Position numbers and translations under genes: made by a program | Shown: positions 11,199 through 20,185 of the stretch, one piece after another | Layout of the letters: every line of letters begins with the position of its first letter | Position numbering within the stretch: position 1 is the stretch's first letter | Assembly (NCBI RefSeq): GCF_001941445.1 | Contig: NZ_CP009245.1 | Span: 1,511,992-1,575,991 of the forward strand | DNA length: 64,000 nt | Direction of reading: 5' to 3' | DNA from: Corynebacterium aquilae DSM 44791 | GTDB lineage: Bacteria; Actinomycetota; Actinomycetes; Mycobacteriales; Mycobacteriaceae | The notes under the pieces: generated by a model | Database searches by the model: none | Told to the model about the DNA's origin: nothing | Seen by the model: the letters and a program-made list of their open reading frames with translations, nothing else

Positions 11199-12830
11199 CT
11201 ATGCCAATTCAACAATTTCCATGTACTCGTCATTCCACAAATCCTCAGTGCCATCCGGCAGCACGATCACCCGCTCCGGATCCAAGGCCTTCACAGCACC
11301 CGGATCGTGGGTAACGAGCACCACCGCGCCGGTGTAAGAGCGCAACGCATCCAACACCTGCTCACGAGAAATCGGATCCAGGTTGTTGGTGGGCTCATCC
11401 AACAGCAACACGTTGGCGCGACTCGACACCAACGCAGCAAGAGCCAAGCGAGTCTTCTCACCACCAGAAAGAGTTCCCGCCGGCTGCTCAAGCTGTTCCC
11501 CGGAAAACATAAACGCACCCAACAAGCTGCGCAGGTCCTGTTCAGCAGCGTCGGGGCAAGCCCTGATGGTGTTCTCCCACACGCTGAGGTCACCATCAAT
11601 GGTGTCGTGCTCCTGCGCGAAATAGCCGATCTTCAACCCATGGCCGGACACAATTCCGCCCTCCCCATCGGTGCGTTCCACCCCGGCCAACAACTTCAAC
11701 AAAGTCGTCTTACCGGCACCGTTGAATCCAAGCACCACCACCCGGCTGCCCTTATCAATAGCCAAGTCGACCCCCGCAAACACCTCCAAGCTGCCATACA
11801 TTTTGGTCAGGCCAGTAGCGTTGAGCGGCGTCTTGCCACACGGGGCGGGCTCTGGGAAAGAAATGTGCGCCACCTTGTCAGCCACACGCAACTCGTCCGT
11901 CGAACTGACCATTCGCTCTGCGCGAGCCAACATTTGCTTCGCCGCAGCAGCCTTGGTGGCCTTCGCACCCAACTTTGCCGCCTGCTGCTTCAACGCGGCA
12001 GCCTTCTTCTCGGCATTGGCGCGCTCGCGGCGACGACGAGCCTCATCCGTGGCCCGGGCGTCCAAATACTTCTTCCACCCCATGTTGTACACGTCGGCCT
12101 CGGCTCGCACGGCATCAAGGAACCACACCTTGTTACAGACCGCCTCAAGCAGCTCGACGTCGTGCGAGATCATAATCAGCCCGCCTTCGTGCTTGGACAA
12201 AAAGTCTCGCAACCACGCAATCGAGTCAGCATCCAGGTGGTTAGTCGGCTCATCAAGCAGCAAAGTAGTTTGGGACTTACCACTACCAGCCGACGCTGCA
12301 AACAGGATGCGCGCAAGCTCGACACGACGACGCTGACCACCCGAGAGCGTTTTGAGTTGCTGATCCAAAATTCGCGCCGGCAGCCCCAAGGCATCGCAAA
12401 TTCGAGCCGCCTCACTAGAAGCCTCATATCCGCCCTTGGCGTGATACTGCTCCTCCAGCCGGGAATACTTGCGGATCGCCGCATCGCGTTTGCGGTCATC
12501 CTCAGTGGTTTCCATGATCTCTTGCTGGCGATCCATCGACGCCATAATCTGATCCAAACCACGGGCAGACAACACCCGATCCCGGGCGGTGACCTCAATA
12601 TTGCCCTCGCGGGGGTCCTGGGGAAGGTAACCAATGTCGCCACTACGTGTCACGGTGCCGCCATAAGGCTCGGACTCGCCAGCCAAGATACGCATCGTGG
12701 TGGTCTTGCCAGCGCCATTGCGGCCCACCAAACCAATGCGGTCACCTGGCTGCACCCTTAAATGCTGGCCGGGTGCATTTAAGAGGGTGCGGGCTCCGAC
12801 ACGGACTTCGAAATCGTTGACGACAATCAC
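11199..12830 (-). CDS. ABC-F family ATPase (Rv1473-like)
   Basis: The 543-residue soluble protein contains two ABC ATPase domains and no membrane segment, the mark of the ABC-F class that acts on ribosomes. Walker A motifs are GRNGAGKTT (about residue 37) and GFNGAGKTT (about 350). The signatures are LSGGQRRR and LSGGEKTR; the Walker B segments are LLLDEPTNHLD and LLLDEPTNNLD. The linker is Lys/Arg/Ala-rich (EARRRRERANAEKKAAALKQ). An ABC-F gene near acn is also seen in mycobacteria. Possible roles are translation-factor or antibiotic-protection activity; the sequence does not decide. GTG start with AAGGTG upstream. Confidence 0.88.
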   Translation of the reverse strand: MIVVNDFEVRVGARTLLNAPGQHLRVQPGDRIGLVGRNGAGKTTTMRILAGESEPYGGTVTRSGDIGYLPQDPREGNIEVTARDRVLSARGLDQIMASMDRQQEIMETTEDDRKRDAAIRKYSRLEEQYHAKGGYEASSEAARICDALGLPARILDQQLKTLSGGQRRRVELARILFAASAGSGKSQTTLLLDEPTNHLDADSIAWLRDFLSKHEGGLIMISHDVELLEAVCNKVWFLDAVRAEADVYNMGWKKYLDARATDEARRRRERANAEKKAAALKQQAAKLGAKATKAAAAKQMLARAERMVSSTDELRVADKVAHISFPEPAPCGKTPLNATGLTKMYGSLEVFAGVDLAIDKGSRVVVLGFNGAGKTTLLKLLAGVERTDGEGGIVSGHGLKIGYFAQEHDTIDGDLSVWENTIRACPDAAEQDLRSLLGAFMFSGEQLEQPAGTLSGGEKTRLALAALVSSRANVLLLDEPTNNLDPISREQVLDALRSYTGAVVLVTHDPGAVKALDPERVIVLPDGTEDLWNDEYMEIVELA

Positions 12831-12936
12831 GGTTGCACACCTTATCGCACTTCAAGCGAACCTCCACGTCAGGCGCTGCAGGAGCGCCCAATGAGCGCCC
12901 GCATCGCAGCAGCCGGCTGAAAGTCAGCAGAGTTTT

Positions 12937-12994
12937 TTGTTTTCAAAACCACCCCCGCCCTATGATGGGTGACACACTCCACACCCGCGAGTGT
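12937..12994 (+). promoter_or_regulatory. ald promoter with inverted repeat near the start site
   Basis: TTGTTT (12937-12942), 18 bases, then TATGAT (12961-12966) make a good promoter for ald. Directly downstream ACACTC (12974-12979) and GAGTGT (12989-12994) form an inverted repeat placed where a regulator would act on initiation. AldR-type regulation is possible but not shown. Confidence 0.5.
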
Positions 12995-13068
12995 TTCATC
13001 ACACCTAAAGGGCAGTTTCCTCACCAACGGATAACAGCCCCGAATCTCTCTGAAGGAGATCCCTCACC

Positions 13069-14148
13069 ATGCGCATCGGCATCCCCACCGAACTGAAAGA
13101 CAACGAACGCCGGGTCGGCATGATCCCCGACGGCGTCGCACAACTGGTCAAGCATGGGCACGAGGTGGTCATTCAAAGCGGCGCCGGCGAAGGTTCGGGA
13201 TACCTCGACGTTGACTACGTTTCCCGCGGCGCCACCATCGGCACCCAGAAAGACGTTTGGGACTGCGATCTCGTCGTCAAGGTCAAAGAACCCATCGAAT
13301 CGGAATACCCCTTCCTCCGCGAGGATCTGGTTCTCTTCTGTTACCTGCACCTTGCCGCCGAACCGGAACTCACTCGGGCACTGGTCGACGCAGGAACCAC
13401 TGCTATCGCATTCGAAACCGTCACTTCCGCTCGCGGGGATCTGCCGCTACTCACCCCGATGTCTGAAATCGCAGGCCGTCTGTCGGTACAGACCGGCGCT
13501 CAACTGCTCACCGCCCCCGCGGGTGGCCCCGGCATGCTGCTCGGCGGTATCGCCGGTGTCGCACCCGTGAACGTGACCGTGGTCGGCGGTGGCGTTGCCG
13601 GCGCACAAGCTGTGGATGTCGCAGTCGGTCTCGGTGCCCAGGTCACGGTTCTCGACATCAATACCGCTACCCTGCGTGCTTTCAATCAGCGCTATGAGGG
13701 CAAGGTGCGCACCATCGCTTCCACCCCCGACAACATTGCCGAAGAACTCCGACGCAGCCACTTGGTCATCGGTTCTGTGCTCGTCCCTGGCGCAAAAGCC
13801 CCGAAGGTTGTCACCGAAGAACACCTGCGCTCCATGCCGGAAGGCGCAGTCGTTGTCGACATCGCGATCGACCAAGGTGGCTGCACGGCCGCATCACAGC
13901 CCACCAGCCACTCCAACCCCATCTTCTCTTTTGGCCCGGTCACCATGTACTGCGTGACCAACATGCCTGGCGCCGCACCCAAAACCGCCACCATCGCACT
14001 AGCCAACGAAACCCTGCCTTTCGTCGTGCAACTTGCCAACCAAGGCGCCGAACAAGCACTCCAAAACAACATCCACCTCAAGGCTGGCTTAAACGTCGCC
14101 CAACACGAAGTCGTCCACGAAGCCGTTAAAGACGCACTCGGGCTCTAA
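13069..14148 (+). CDS. ald: Alanine dehydrogenase
   Basis: Catalyses NAD-dependent interconversion of L-alanine with pyruvate and ammonia. The 359-residue product has the family layout: [19 protein letters not shown]-terminus with Arg15, the substrate residues Lys73 (KVKEP) and His94 ([11 protein letters not shown]), a Rossmann NAD site [15 protein letters not shown] near residue 170, and the conserved [10 protein letters not shown] segment. It is slightly shorter than the usual 370 residues at the C-terminus. AAGGAG lies 9 nt before the ATG. It stands alone on the plus strand; the next gene starts 80 bases later with its own promoter. Confidence 0.95.
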   Translation: MRIGIPTELKDNERRVGMIPDGVAQLVKHGHEVVIQSGAGEGSGYLDVDYVSRGATIGTQKDVWDCDLVVKVKEPIESEYPFLREDLVLFCYLHLAAEPELTRALVDAGTTAIAFETVTSARGDLPLLTPMSEIAGRLSVQTGAQLLTAPAGGPGMLLGGIAGVAPVNVTVVGGGVAGAQAVDVAVGLGAQVTVLDINTATLRAFNQRYEGKVRTIASTPDNIAEELRRSHLVIGSVLVPGAKAPKVVTEEHLRSMPEGAVVVDIAIDQGGCTAASQPTSHSNPIFSFGPVTMYCVTNMPGAAPKTATIALANETLPFVVQLANQGAEQALQNNIHLKAGLNVAQHEVVHEAVKDALGL

Positions 14149-14228
14149 CCAGCCGACTCCAATCGGACTGACCTCAGCAGCTAACGGCACCACAAAGTCA
14201 TAGCACACACTTCGATACCCTGAGACCC

Positions 14229-15347
14229 ATGAACTCTCAACGTTTCGATCTCATCGTGCTCGGCCTAGGCCCCGCTGGTCTCCTGCTCGCCCATCGAGCA
14301 CACCAGCGGGGCTTGCGCGTACTCGGCGTTGACGATAAAAACCAGCTAACCAACACCTACGGCATCTTCGCCGACGAGCTTCCCACCTGGCTACCCCCCA
14401 TCAAAGCAAGCCACAGCCAACCCTTCGTGATCACCCGACGGGGGCAAAGACGCTTCCAACGTCGCTATCTCGTTTTCGATTCCGAAGACTTGCTCACCAA
14501 ACTGAGCACCTTCCCAAAGATCACGGGCACCGGCACCGCCACATCCCCCACCACGATCACCGTCAACGGCACCACCTACACAGCGCGCAAAATTGTTGAT
14601 TGCCGAGGAATCAACCCCGCCACCTCCCACTACATCCAGCAAGCAGCAGGCACCTTTCTGCAGCCTCCCGCAAACCCCCAGCCCCTCAACGACACTGAGC
14701 AGACAGCCGCGGCGCTCCGGGCAGGTGAATCTTTGTGGATGGATTTTTCATCCCCCGACGCCGACACTTTCACCTACGCAGTCCACACCCCCAAAGGACT
14801 CCTTGTCGAGCACACCCTTCTGGCAGGCCCACCCATGGACCAGCAACAACTTCAGCAAGAAACCCACAGCTTCATCAATACCCACGGACTGCAAAACTGG
14901 CCCATCGTAGGCGAGGAAACCGTCACCATAGCCCTCGACAGACCACACCCCGAACACCGCCTCGACTGCTTCGGCGCCCGAGCAGGAGCAATCAACCCGA
15001 TCACTGGGTACTCCGTGGGAACCTCAGCACGCATGGTCGACAAATTCCTCGACTATGTACTTTGTGCAAAAACAAAAAATCCATTCACATCCTGGTCGTG
15101 GATGCTTGACGAAAAACTCTTAAATGCAGGACAAAAAGTTCTCATCCACCTGCTGAAGACCCCCGGAAACACGGCAATCTTTTTCGACACCGTGTTGCAT
15201 TTGCCGGAACATATCCTGTGGCCGATGCTGACCCAAGGCCGTCCCGGAGGAACCCTCGTAGCGATGGCCAAGGTTTTCCTACGCCTTGACCGGCGGATGA
15301 AAGCCCACATCCTCGCAGCTCTACTCCCCCTCCCCGGGCGGACCTAA
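14229..15347 (+). CDS. Lycopene cyclase-like FAD-dependent protein
   Basis: The 372-residue protein begins with a dinucleotide-binding fold (DLIVLGLGPAGLLLAHRA) and an acidic end of strand 2 (LGVDDKN). Its later FGARAGAINPITGYSV segment is like the conserved FGAAAGxxHPATGYS of plant/bacterial-type lycopene beta-cyclases (CrtL/CrtY). Corynebacteria normally use the unrelated membrane cyclase CrtYe/CrtYf, and no other carotenoid gene is nearby, so the substrate is uncertain. A -10-like TACCCT (14216-14221) lies 7 nt before the ATG, suggesting a leaderless mRNA. No membrane helix is evident. Function could also be another flavin oxidoreductase reaction. Confidence 0.7.
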   Translation: MNSQRFDLIVLGLGPAGLLLAHRAHQRGLRVLGVDDKNQLTNTYGIFADELPTWLPPIKASHSQPFVITRRGQRRFQRRYLVFDSEDLLTKLSTFPKITGTGTATSPTTITVNGTTYTARKIVDCRGINPATSHYIQQAAGTFLQPPANPQPLNDTEQTAAALRAGESLWMDFSSPDADTFTYAVHTPKGLLVEHTLLAGPPMDQQQLQQETHSFINTHGLQNWPIVGEETVTIALDRPHPEHRLDCFGARAGAINPITGYSVGTSARMVDKFLDYVLCAKTKNPFTSWSWMLDEKLLNAGQKVLIHLLKTPGNTAIFFDTVLHLPEHILWPMLTQGRPGGTLVAMAKVFLRLDRRMKAHILAALLPLPGRT

Positions 15348-15375
15348 TGCCAGACGGGGGAAAACACCCCAACAC

Positions 15376-15420
15376 ACCAAAGCGCCCCACCGGTGAGCTG
15401 AAAACTCGCCTGCGGGGCGC
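15376..15420 (-). terminator. Hairpin terminator between convergent genes
   Basis: GCGCCCC (15382-15388) pairs with GGGGCGC (15414-15420), with an inner GGTGAG/CTCGCC stem. On the minus strand the stem is followed by TTTGG. It can serve the surface-protein operon ending at 15456 and, as a hairpin, also the plus-strand gene ending at 15347. Confidence 0.65.
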
Positions 15421-15455
15421 CAAAAGCTAAGGAGTTCGTTGAGCGTCGATGCGTA

Positions 15456-18400
15456 TCAGCGGCGACGAGTGGAATACAGCGTGCTGCCGACAATCAGGAC
15501 AGCCCCCAGCATTGCCATCACACCAACCCCAACCAGGACTCCCTCCATGTAGCTGCTGTTGGAAGCATTACGGATGCTTTCCAACTCTTTTTCGCTTGCT
15601 TGATTATGCGGTGCAGCCAGAGCCGCCGGTGCTTCCTGACCGTCTACCGGGGTCAACGGAAGTGCCTGGGCAGCAGACTCGGACGTTGCAGCCAGCGGAA
15701 TAACGGCCGGTTTACCCTCTTGAGCACCCTGGGTCTCTACTGTTGCTGCCGGTGCCGGTGCCGGGCCAGCGACAGCGGCCGCTGGCCGAGAAAGCGACGA
15801 CCCGGAAGACACAGGAACCGAAATGGATCCATTGGAACGCTGCCCTTCAGGGGTCGGTTCCTGACCACCGCCACCACCAGGGGCGGCATTCACCGTGACT
15901 GGAGCAGCAGTTGCGGTAGCCGTCACGACCACGTTTTTCGCCGCGGGACCAAGGCCAACCAATTCGAGCAAGTGAGCTAAAAGATTTCCGAACTGAGCGC
16001 TAACGGTGTTGATCACCTTCACCAAAGCAACAACCACACTGAGCAGACCAGACACAGCAGACATACTCCAGCTGTCTCCGTCACTAGAGCTTGAGGCACT
16101 AGAATCCGGGGCCTTAACAACGCTTGAGGTGGTGGTTTGGGTTTCTACCGGTCGGATCCCCTGAGCCTTCGAAGGCGCAGGTTGAGTAGGCGCAACCGTG
16201 GCCGTTGGCCGCAAGGTCGGCTGGCTAGGAACACCCGGCGTAACTGGAGCGCCGGGTCGGACAGCGGTCGGCGTCGGGGCGGCGGGATCTTCAGGCACAG
16301 CAGGATCCTCCGGCGCGGGCACGACGACGGACGGCTGCGTGGGGTTCGGTGCGGTCGGGGGCAAACCACCCGCGGCCACTAGTTCGCGTGCTGCTTTGTC
16401 ATGGTGGCGTCCCACCGCAAAGAAAACTTCCAGGGGCTCGCTATGGCTGGTGCCGTTCACATCAGTCCAGGAGTAGTTCAGTACTGCACGATAAGCTCCG
16501 GGTTTGTTGAACAGGAAGTATTGGTGATCGTGGGAGCCGGTTTGGTACCTGATCACCGCAGAGGAGTTGGCGGAGTCCAAGCCTGGGGTGAACTTTCCAA
16601 GGAAGTCCATGTGACCCGTGATCATGCGTCCTGGACCGGTGAATTCTTTCAGCGAAACGGTCACACCTTCGCCATTGATGCTGGAGTAATCAGAACGGTC
16701 AGTGGAGAATCCCACCCACGGGAGTCCACTGTCTTGAACCTGCGGCAGGTACCAACCTTCTCCGGCAAAATCATTCGCGTAATTGACGATTGCCGGGGGC
16801 ATTTCTCCGCGCGTCTTTTCCGGCACGAGGATGACGAAGCTACCACTTGGGCGCAATTGCTGAGCGGACGGGATAGCGTCATCAATGAGTACCGTCTTCT
16901 TGTTTGCACTTTGAGGGTCATCAATCAACGCCAAGTCCATGTGCCCCTGGGTGATGACAGCATCCGGGGTCTGAGAACCCCATAGCGCCAAGAAATCCTG
17001 CTGGGCTGCACTTGGTGACGGTGCAGGCTGCGGAGCCGGTTGCGTAATGGTTGGTGCAGGTTGGGGCTCCGGCTTCGGGTCAGGCTTCGGCGCAGGCTGT
17101 TCCTTCTTGGTGCTCGACGGCGCGGGCTCCGGCTTCGGATCAGGCTTCGGCGCAGGCTGTTCCTTCTTGGTGCTCGACGGTGCGGGCTCCGGCTTCGGGT
17201 CAGGCTTGGGCGCTGGTTCTTCCTTCTTGGTGCTCGACGGTGCGGGCTCCGGCTTCGGGTCAGGCTTGGGCGCTGGTTCTTCCTTCTTGGTGCTCGACGG
17301 TGCGGGCTCCGGCTTCGGGTCAGGCTTGGGCGCTGGTTCTTCCTTCTTGGTGCTCGACGGTGCGGGCTCCGGCTTCGGCTCAGGCTGAGGTTCTGGGGCT
17401 ACGGTCGGTTCAGGTTCGGGCAGTGGCTGGTCTTCTACTCCAGGAAGCTGGGGGTAGTAGAAGGGGTTTGCGCCAGAGATTGTCCGATCGCCACAGCTGC
17501 GGTCGCCTCCGGTGGGCAGCATCTCGGATTGACCATTTTTCTTTCGCCAAGCGTTGATTGCTTCGTTGCCGACAAGGAAGACCCATTCGGTACCGGCCGA
17601 CATGAAGGTGTTTTCTTGCTTTTCAACCCGGAAGGTGGGCGTTGCGGTGTAGACGCCGGGGGTGCTGAAGCCGTACTGGGTGGGGTAGACGCCTTTTTCT
17701 GGGAACATGAAGCTGCGGTTGGAGCCACCGCCGTTTTTGGCTACTGGGATAAAGCCTTGTCCGTTGTCGATTCCTCCGATGTAGTAGCCACCGACGGGGC
17801 CTTCAAATGCGACAGACAGGCTGGCCTTGGATCCGGATTCAAGGGCATCGTAGTCGATGCCGGTGGTGTCCACACCGAAAGACGGGGCGCCGTTGGTGGC
17901 GCGGGCGGGCGAAAGATACATTGCCCGACTTCCGGTGTCTCTGACCCAGGATCCTAGGTAGGGGTCAGCTGGGTCGACACAGGTGACGGTGCTGTCGGGG
18001 ATTTCCAGGACTGGGTAGCTGCCGAAGTTGTCGGTGGGGTCGACGCTGGTGTTGGTGAGCGTGGGCTTTTGGCTTCCTTCGCTCCAGGAAAGGTTGGCGG
18101 TTGCGGTGCCGCGGGAAATGATGCCGTCGGGGTCTTCCTCGTAGAAGGCGTTGTCGGCTTGCCTTTGGATGGCTTCCGTGTCAGCAGTCGGCGGGATGTC
18201 TTTGGGTTGTGGTGTTGGTACGGGGTCGTCGGAGGGAGCTTTGAGGCCCATGTCTTTGCGGGCATCTTCGGCGGTGTAGCTGATGCTGGTCAACCCTCGG
18301 GTGGTGCCTTTGGGGAGGTGAACCTGTTCATCGGTGCCGACGAGCCAGTATTGGGTGGTCGGTTCGCTTCGTTCGATGGTTCCGTCGTAGTGGCGGCCGG

Positions 18401-19124
18401 TTGCTTGCCAGGTCAGTGCGTAAATGCCTGGCTTGCTGAAGGTCCAGTCGTAGTGGCCGTGTCCACCGACGTCGATGGTGGTCTTTTTCTGGGTGCGGGA
18501 GCTGAAGTGTCGGCGCGGGGTTTTCCATCCGGAGATGTAGTTGAAGATTTCCATGTCTCCGGGGCCGGAGAAGTCCACGAGTTCGAGGTCGATGCCGTTG
18601 CCGACAAAGTCGTTGGGAACTTTCCACTCGTGGTGTTGGTCGAATGCGCCGAAGCCGGCCCAGATGGGAATGTGTCCGAGGTAGTAGGTGAAGGGGGCGT
18701 GCCACAGGATGGTGCCGGGTTTGCCGAGGAAGCTCAAGGCGGGGTCATCAGGGACCACCATGCGGGAGACTTCTTTGCCGTTGTGGCCGAAGGGGGCCAG
18801 GCGCATGCAGGAACTTTCCGAGGGGACGACTTCGGTGCCGTCCACCGTCATGATGGCGAGCTTGCCCTGGTGGCGGGTGATGTAGGTGGCGTCGATGTGG
18901 GCGCCATAGAGGAGGTTTTTGTCGGCGCAGGGGTGGGCTTTTCCGTCGATTGTGACGTCGGCGGGGACGTGTACTTCGTCAGATCTGCTTCCTGGTCGGT
19001 GTTCAGTTGCAGGTGCCGGGTCGGCGTTGATGGCCGGCGCCTGGGCGATGCCGAGCGCGAGTGCAGCGATGACTGCCATGGTTGCGCGCGCCAGCCGCCG
19101 TTGGGGCGTGTGGGGGGTGTGCAT
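15456..19124 (-). CDS. Large surface-anchored protein with three choice-of-anchor M-type domains
   Basis: The 1222-residue protein has a signal peptide (cut near residue 34, INADPA). Domain 1 (about 50-270) has GHGHYDWTFSKPGIY at 221-235. Domain 2 (about 335-525) ends in a WVFLVG strand. A Pro/Lys/Glu spacer at 584-690 holds five 20-residue repeats, and domain 3 (about 705-890) has QGHMDLALID and GSHDHQYFLFNKPGAY. A Pro/Ser/Thr-rich stalk follows, and a C-terminal membrane helix (VGVGVMAMLGAVLIVGSTLY) ends in RRR. No LPxTG is seen, so anchoring is by the helix. Domains match the TIGR03769/TIGR03773 'anchored repeat' class found with ABC importers. It is the last gene of the operon, 53 bases after the permease. 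The HxH motif is present in domains 1 and 3 but lost in domain 2. Function is unknown; metal capture is inferred. Confidence 0.85.
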   Translation of the reverse strand: MHTPHTPQRRLARATMAVIAALALGIAQAPAINADPAPATEHRPGSRSDEVHVPADVTIDGKAHPCADKNLLYGAHIDATYITRHQGKLAIMTVDGTEVVPSESSCMRLAPFGHNGKEVSRMVVPDDPALSFLGKPGTILWHAPFTYYLGHIPIWAGFGAFDQHHEWKVPNDFVGNGIDLELVDFSGPGDMEIFNYISGWKTPRRHFSSRTQKKTTIDVGGHGHYDWTFSKPGIYALTWQATGRHYDGTIERSEPTTQYWLVGTDEQVHLPKGTTRGLTSISYTAEDARKDMGLKAPSDDPVPTPQPKDIPPTADTEAIQRQADNAFYEEDPDGIISRGTATANLSWSEGSQKPTLTNTSVDPTDNFGSYPVLEIPDSTVTCVDPADPYLGSWVRDTGSRAMYLSPARATNGAPSFGVDTTGIDYDALESGSKASLSVAFEGPVGGYYIGGIDNGQGFIPVAKNGGGSNRSFMFPEKGVYPTQYGFSTPGVYTATPTFRVEKQENTFMSAGTEWVFLVGNEAINAWRKKNGQSEMLPTGGDRSCGDRTISGANPFYYPQLPGVEDQPLPEPEPTVAPEPQPEPKPEPAPSSTKKEEPAPKPDPKPEPAPSSTKKEEPAPKPDPKPEPAPSSTKKEEPAPKPDPKPEPAPSSTKKEQPAPKPDPKPEPAPSSTKKEQPAPKPDPKPEPQPAPTITQPAPQPAPSPSAAQQDFLALWGSQTPDAVITQGHMDLALIDDPQSANKKTVLIDDAIPSAQQLRPSGSFVILVPEKTRGEMPPAIVNYANDFAGEGWYLPQVQDSGLPWVGFSTDRSDYSSINGEGVTVSLKEFTGPGRMITGHMDFLGKFTPGLDSANSSAVIRYQTGSHDHQYFLFNKPGAYRAVLNYSWTDVNGTSHSEPLEVFFAVGRHHDKAARELVAAGGLPPTAPNPTQPSVVVPAPEDPAVPEDPAAPTPTAVRPGAPVTPGVPSQPTLRPTATVAPTQPAPSKAQGIRPVETQTTTSSVVKAPDSSASSSSDGDSWSMSAVSGLLSVVVALVKVINTVSAQFGNLLAHLLELVGLGPAAKNVVVTATATAAPVTVNAAPGGGGGQEPTPEGQRSNGSISVPVSSGSSLSRPAAAVAGPAPAPAATVETQGAQEGKPAVIPLAATSESAAQALPLTPVDGQEAPAALAAPHNQASEKELESIRNASNSSYMEGVLVGVGVMAMLGAVLIVGSTLYSTRRR
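17065..17385. repeat. 60-bp tandem repeat within the surface-protein gene
   Basis: Five units of 60 bp plus a partial one encode the 20-residue Pro/Lys/Glu spacer (PAPSSTKKEEPAPKPDPKPE type). Units at 17161, 17221 and 17281 (60 bases each, except possible edge bases) are identical, so copy number is likely to vary by slippage or recombination without shifting the frame. Confidence 0.92.
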
Positions 19125-19177
19125 GGTGTGGTGTGTCCTCGTTTGTTTTGGAAGTTCAGGGGCCGGGTTGTTTTCGC

Positions 19178-20185
19178 TTAGGCGTGTTGTCGTTCGACGG
19201 CCTGAGTATGGGCTGGGTATCGGGTGGTGGGTTGGGGCGCTTCTGTGCCTGGGTCGGGATGTGGTTGCTCCGAGTCGGCTGCGGGCTGTGTGCGACTGTG
19301 GTCTGTGTGCGCCTGTGGGCTGCGGGTAGTTGGAGTGCGCTTGGTGCGCGCCAAGGTGGTGATCAGGGGCCCAGCTGCCCAGGCCAGCAAGAAGATTGCT
19401 GTGGCTACCAGCACGATGGTCGCCCCTGTGGGGATGTCAAGTGCCCAGGAAAGATACAGGCCGACGAGGGCGCTGAAGCTTCCGATGGCAGCTGCGGACA
19501 GCATCATGGGGATGAGTCGCTTGTGCAGGATTCGGGCGGTCGCCGCAGGGGTCACCAACAGTGCCAGCACGAGGATGTTTCCTACGGTCCGAACGCTGAC
19601 GACGACGGTGGTGGCGATGATGGTGTAGAGCACCATGTCGACAAGCAGCACGGGGATTCCGAGTGCCGCCGAGGTTTCCCGGTCGAGGCTGACTGCGATG
19701 ATGAGCCTGCCGAAAATCAGTAGTGTCGCGATGGTGATGATCAGGGCGGCTGCGGTGACCAGGATGTCCGTCGGCGATACACCGGTGATGGATCCAAACA
19801 GGAAGCTGGTGACGTTGGCTGTGTAGGTGGGGGTTTTCGCCAGAATCACCAGCCCGATGGCAAAAGCTGCGGCGAAAAAGATTCCGATGGCCGAGTCGTG
19901 GGCAACTGCCTTGCGGTGGGCGACGATGGCGATGATGATCGCGACGCTGATACCGGCGGCTGCGCCGCCGAGGAGCAGGGAACCGCCGGTGATGAAGGCA
20001 ATGGCGAGTCCGGGAAAGACTGCGTGGGCGACGGCGTCACCGATAAAAGCCATGCCGCGCAGCACCACCAGCGTTCCGACGATTCCGCAGAGAATTGCGG
20101 AGAGTACGGCGACGAGGAGTGCTTGGGGCAGGAAAGCCAGCTGCGGGTTGGCTAGGTCTGCCAAAAAGTCGATGGGGGTAATCAT
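19178..20185 (-). CDS. Anchored-repeat-type ABC transporter, permease subunit
   Basis: The 335-residue protein is a ZnuB/TroC-like (ABC-3 family) metal-type permease with about eight or nine membrane helices, e.g. ALLVAVLSAILCGIVGTLVV, and the coupling region LRGMAFIGDAVAHAVFPGLA. A hydrophilic His/Pro/Thr-rich tail follows residue 280. The start ATG at 20185 overlaps the stop of the ATPase gene as ATGA, so translation is coupled. Together with the ATPase and the binding lipoprotein it forms a full importer, set within an operon of surface-anchored proteins (TIGR03770 context). Substrate by family: Zn2+, Mn2+ or Fe; not resolved by sequence. Confidence 0.88.
   Translation of the reverse strand: MITPIDFLADLANPQLAFLPQALLVAVLSAILCGIVGTLVVLRGMAFIGDAVAHAVFPGLAIAFITGGSLLLGGAAAGISVAIIIAIVAHRKAVAHDSAIGIFFAAAFAIGLVILAKTPTYTANVTSFLFGSITGVSPTDILVTAAALIITIATLLIFGRLIIAVSLDRETSAALGIPVLLVDMVLYTIIATTVVVSVRTVGNILVLALLVTPAATARILHKRLIPMMLSAAAIGSFSALVGLYLSWALDIPTGATIVLVATAIFLLAWAAGPLITTLARTKRTPTTRSPQAHTDHSRTQPAADSEQPHPDPGTEAPQPTTRYPAHTQAVERQHA

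Noticed and set aside
17065..17385. CRISPR-like array
   Set aside because: Units are contiguous with no variable spacers and code for the Pro-rich protein linker.
17040..17957. Repetitive Leu/Arg-rich plus-strand frame over the 60-bp repeats
   Set aside because: Antisense reading of the surface-protein repeats; repeats alone keep the frame open.
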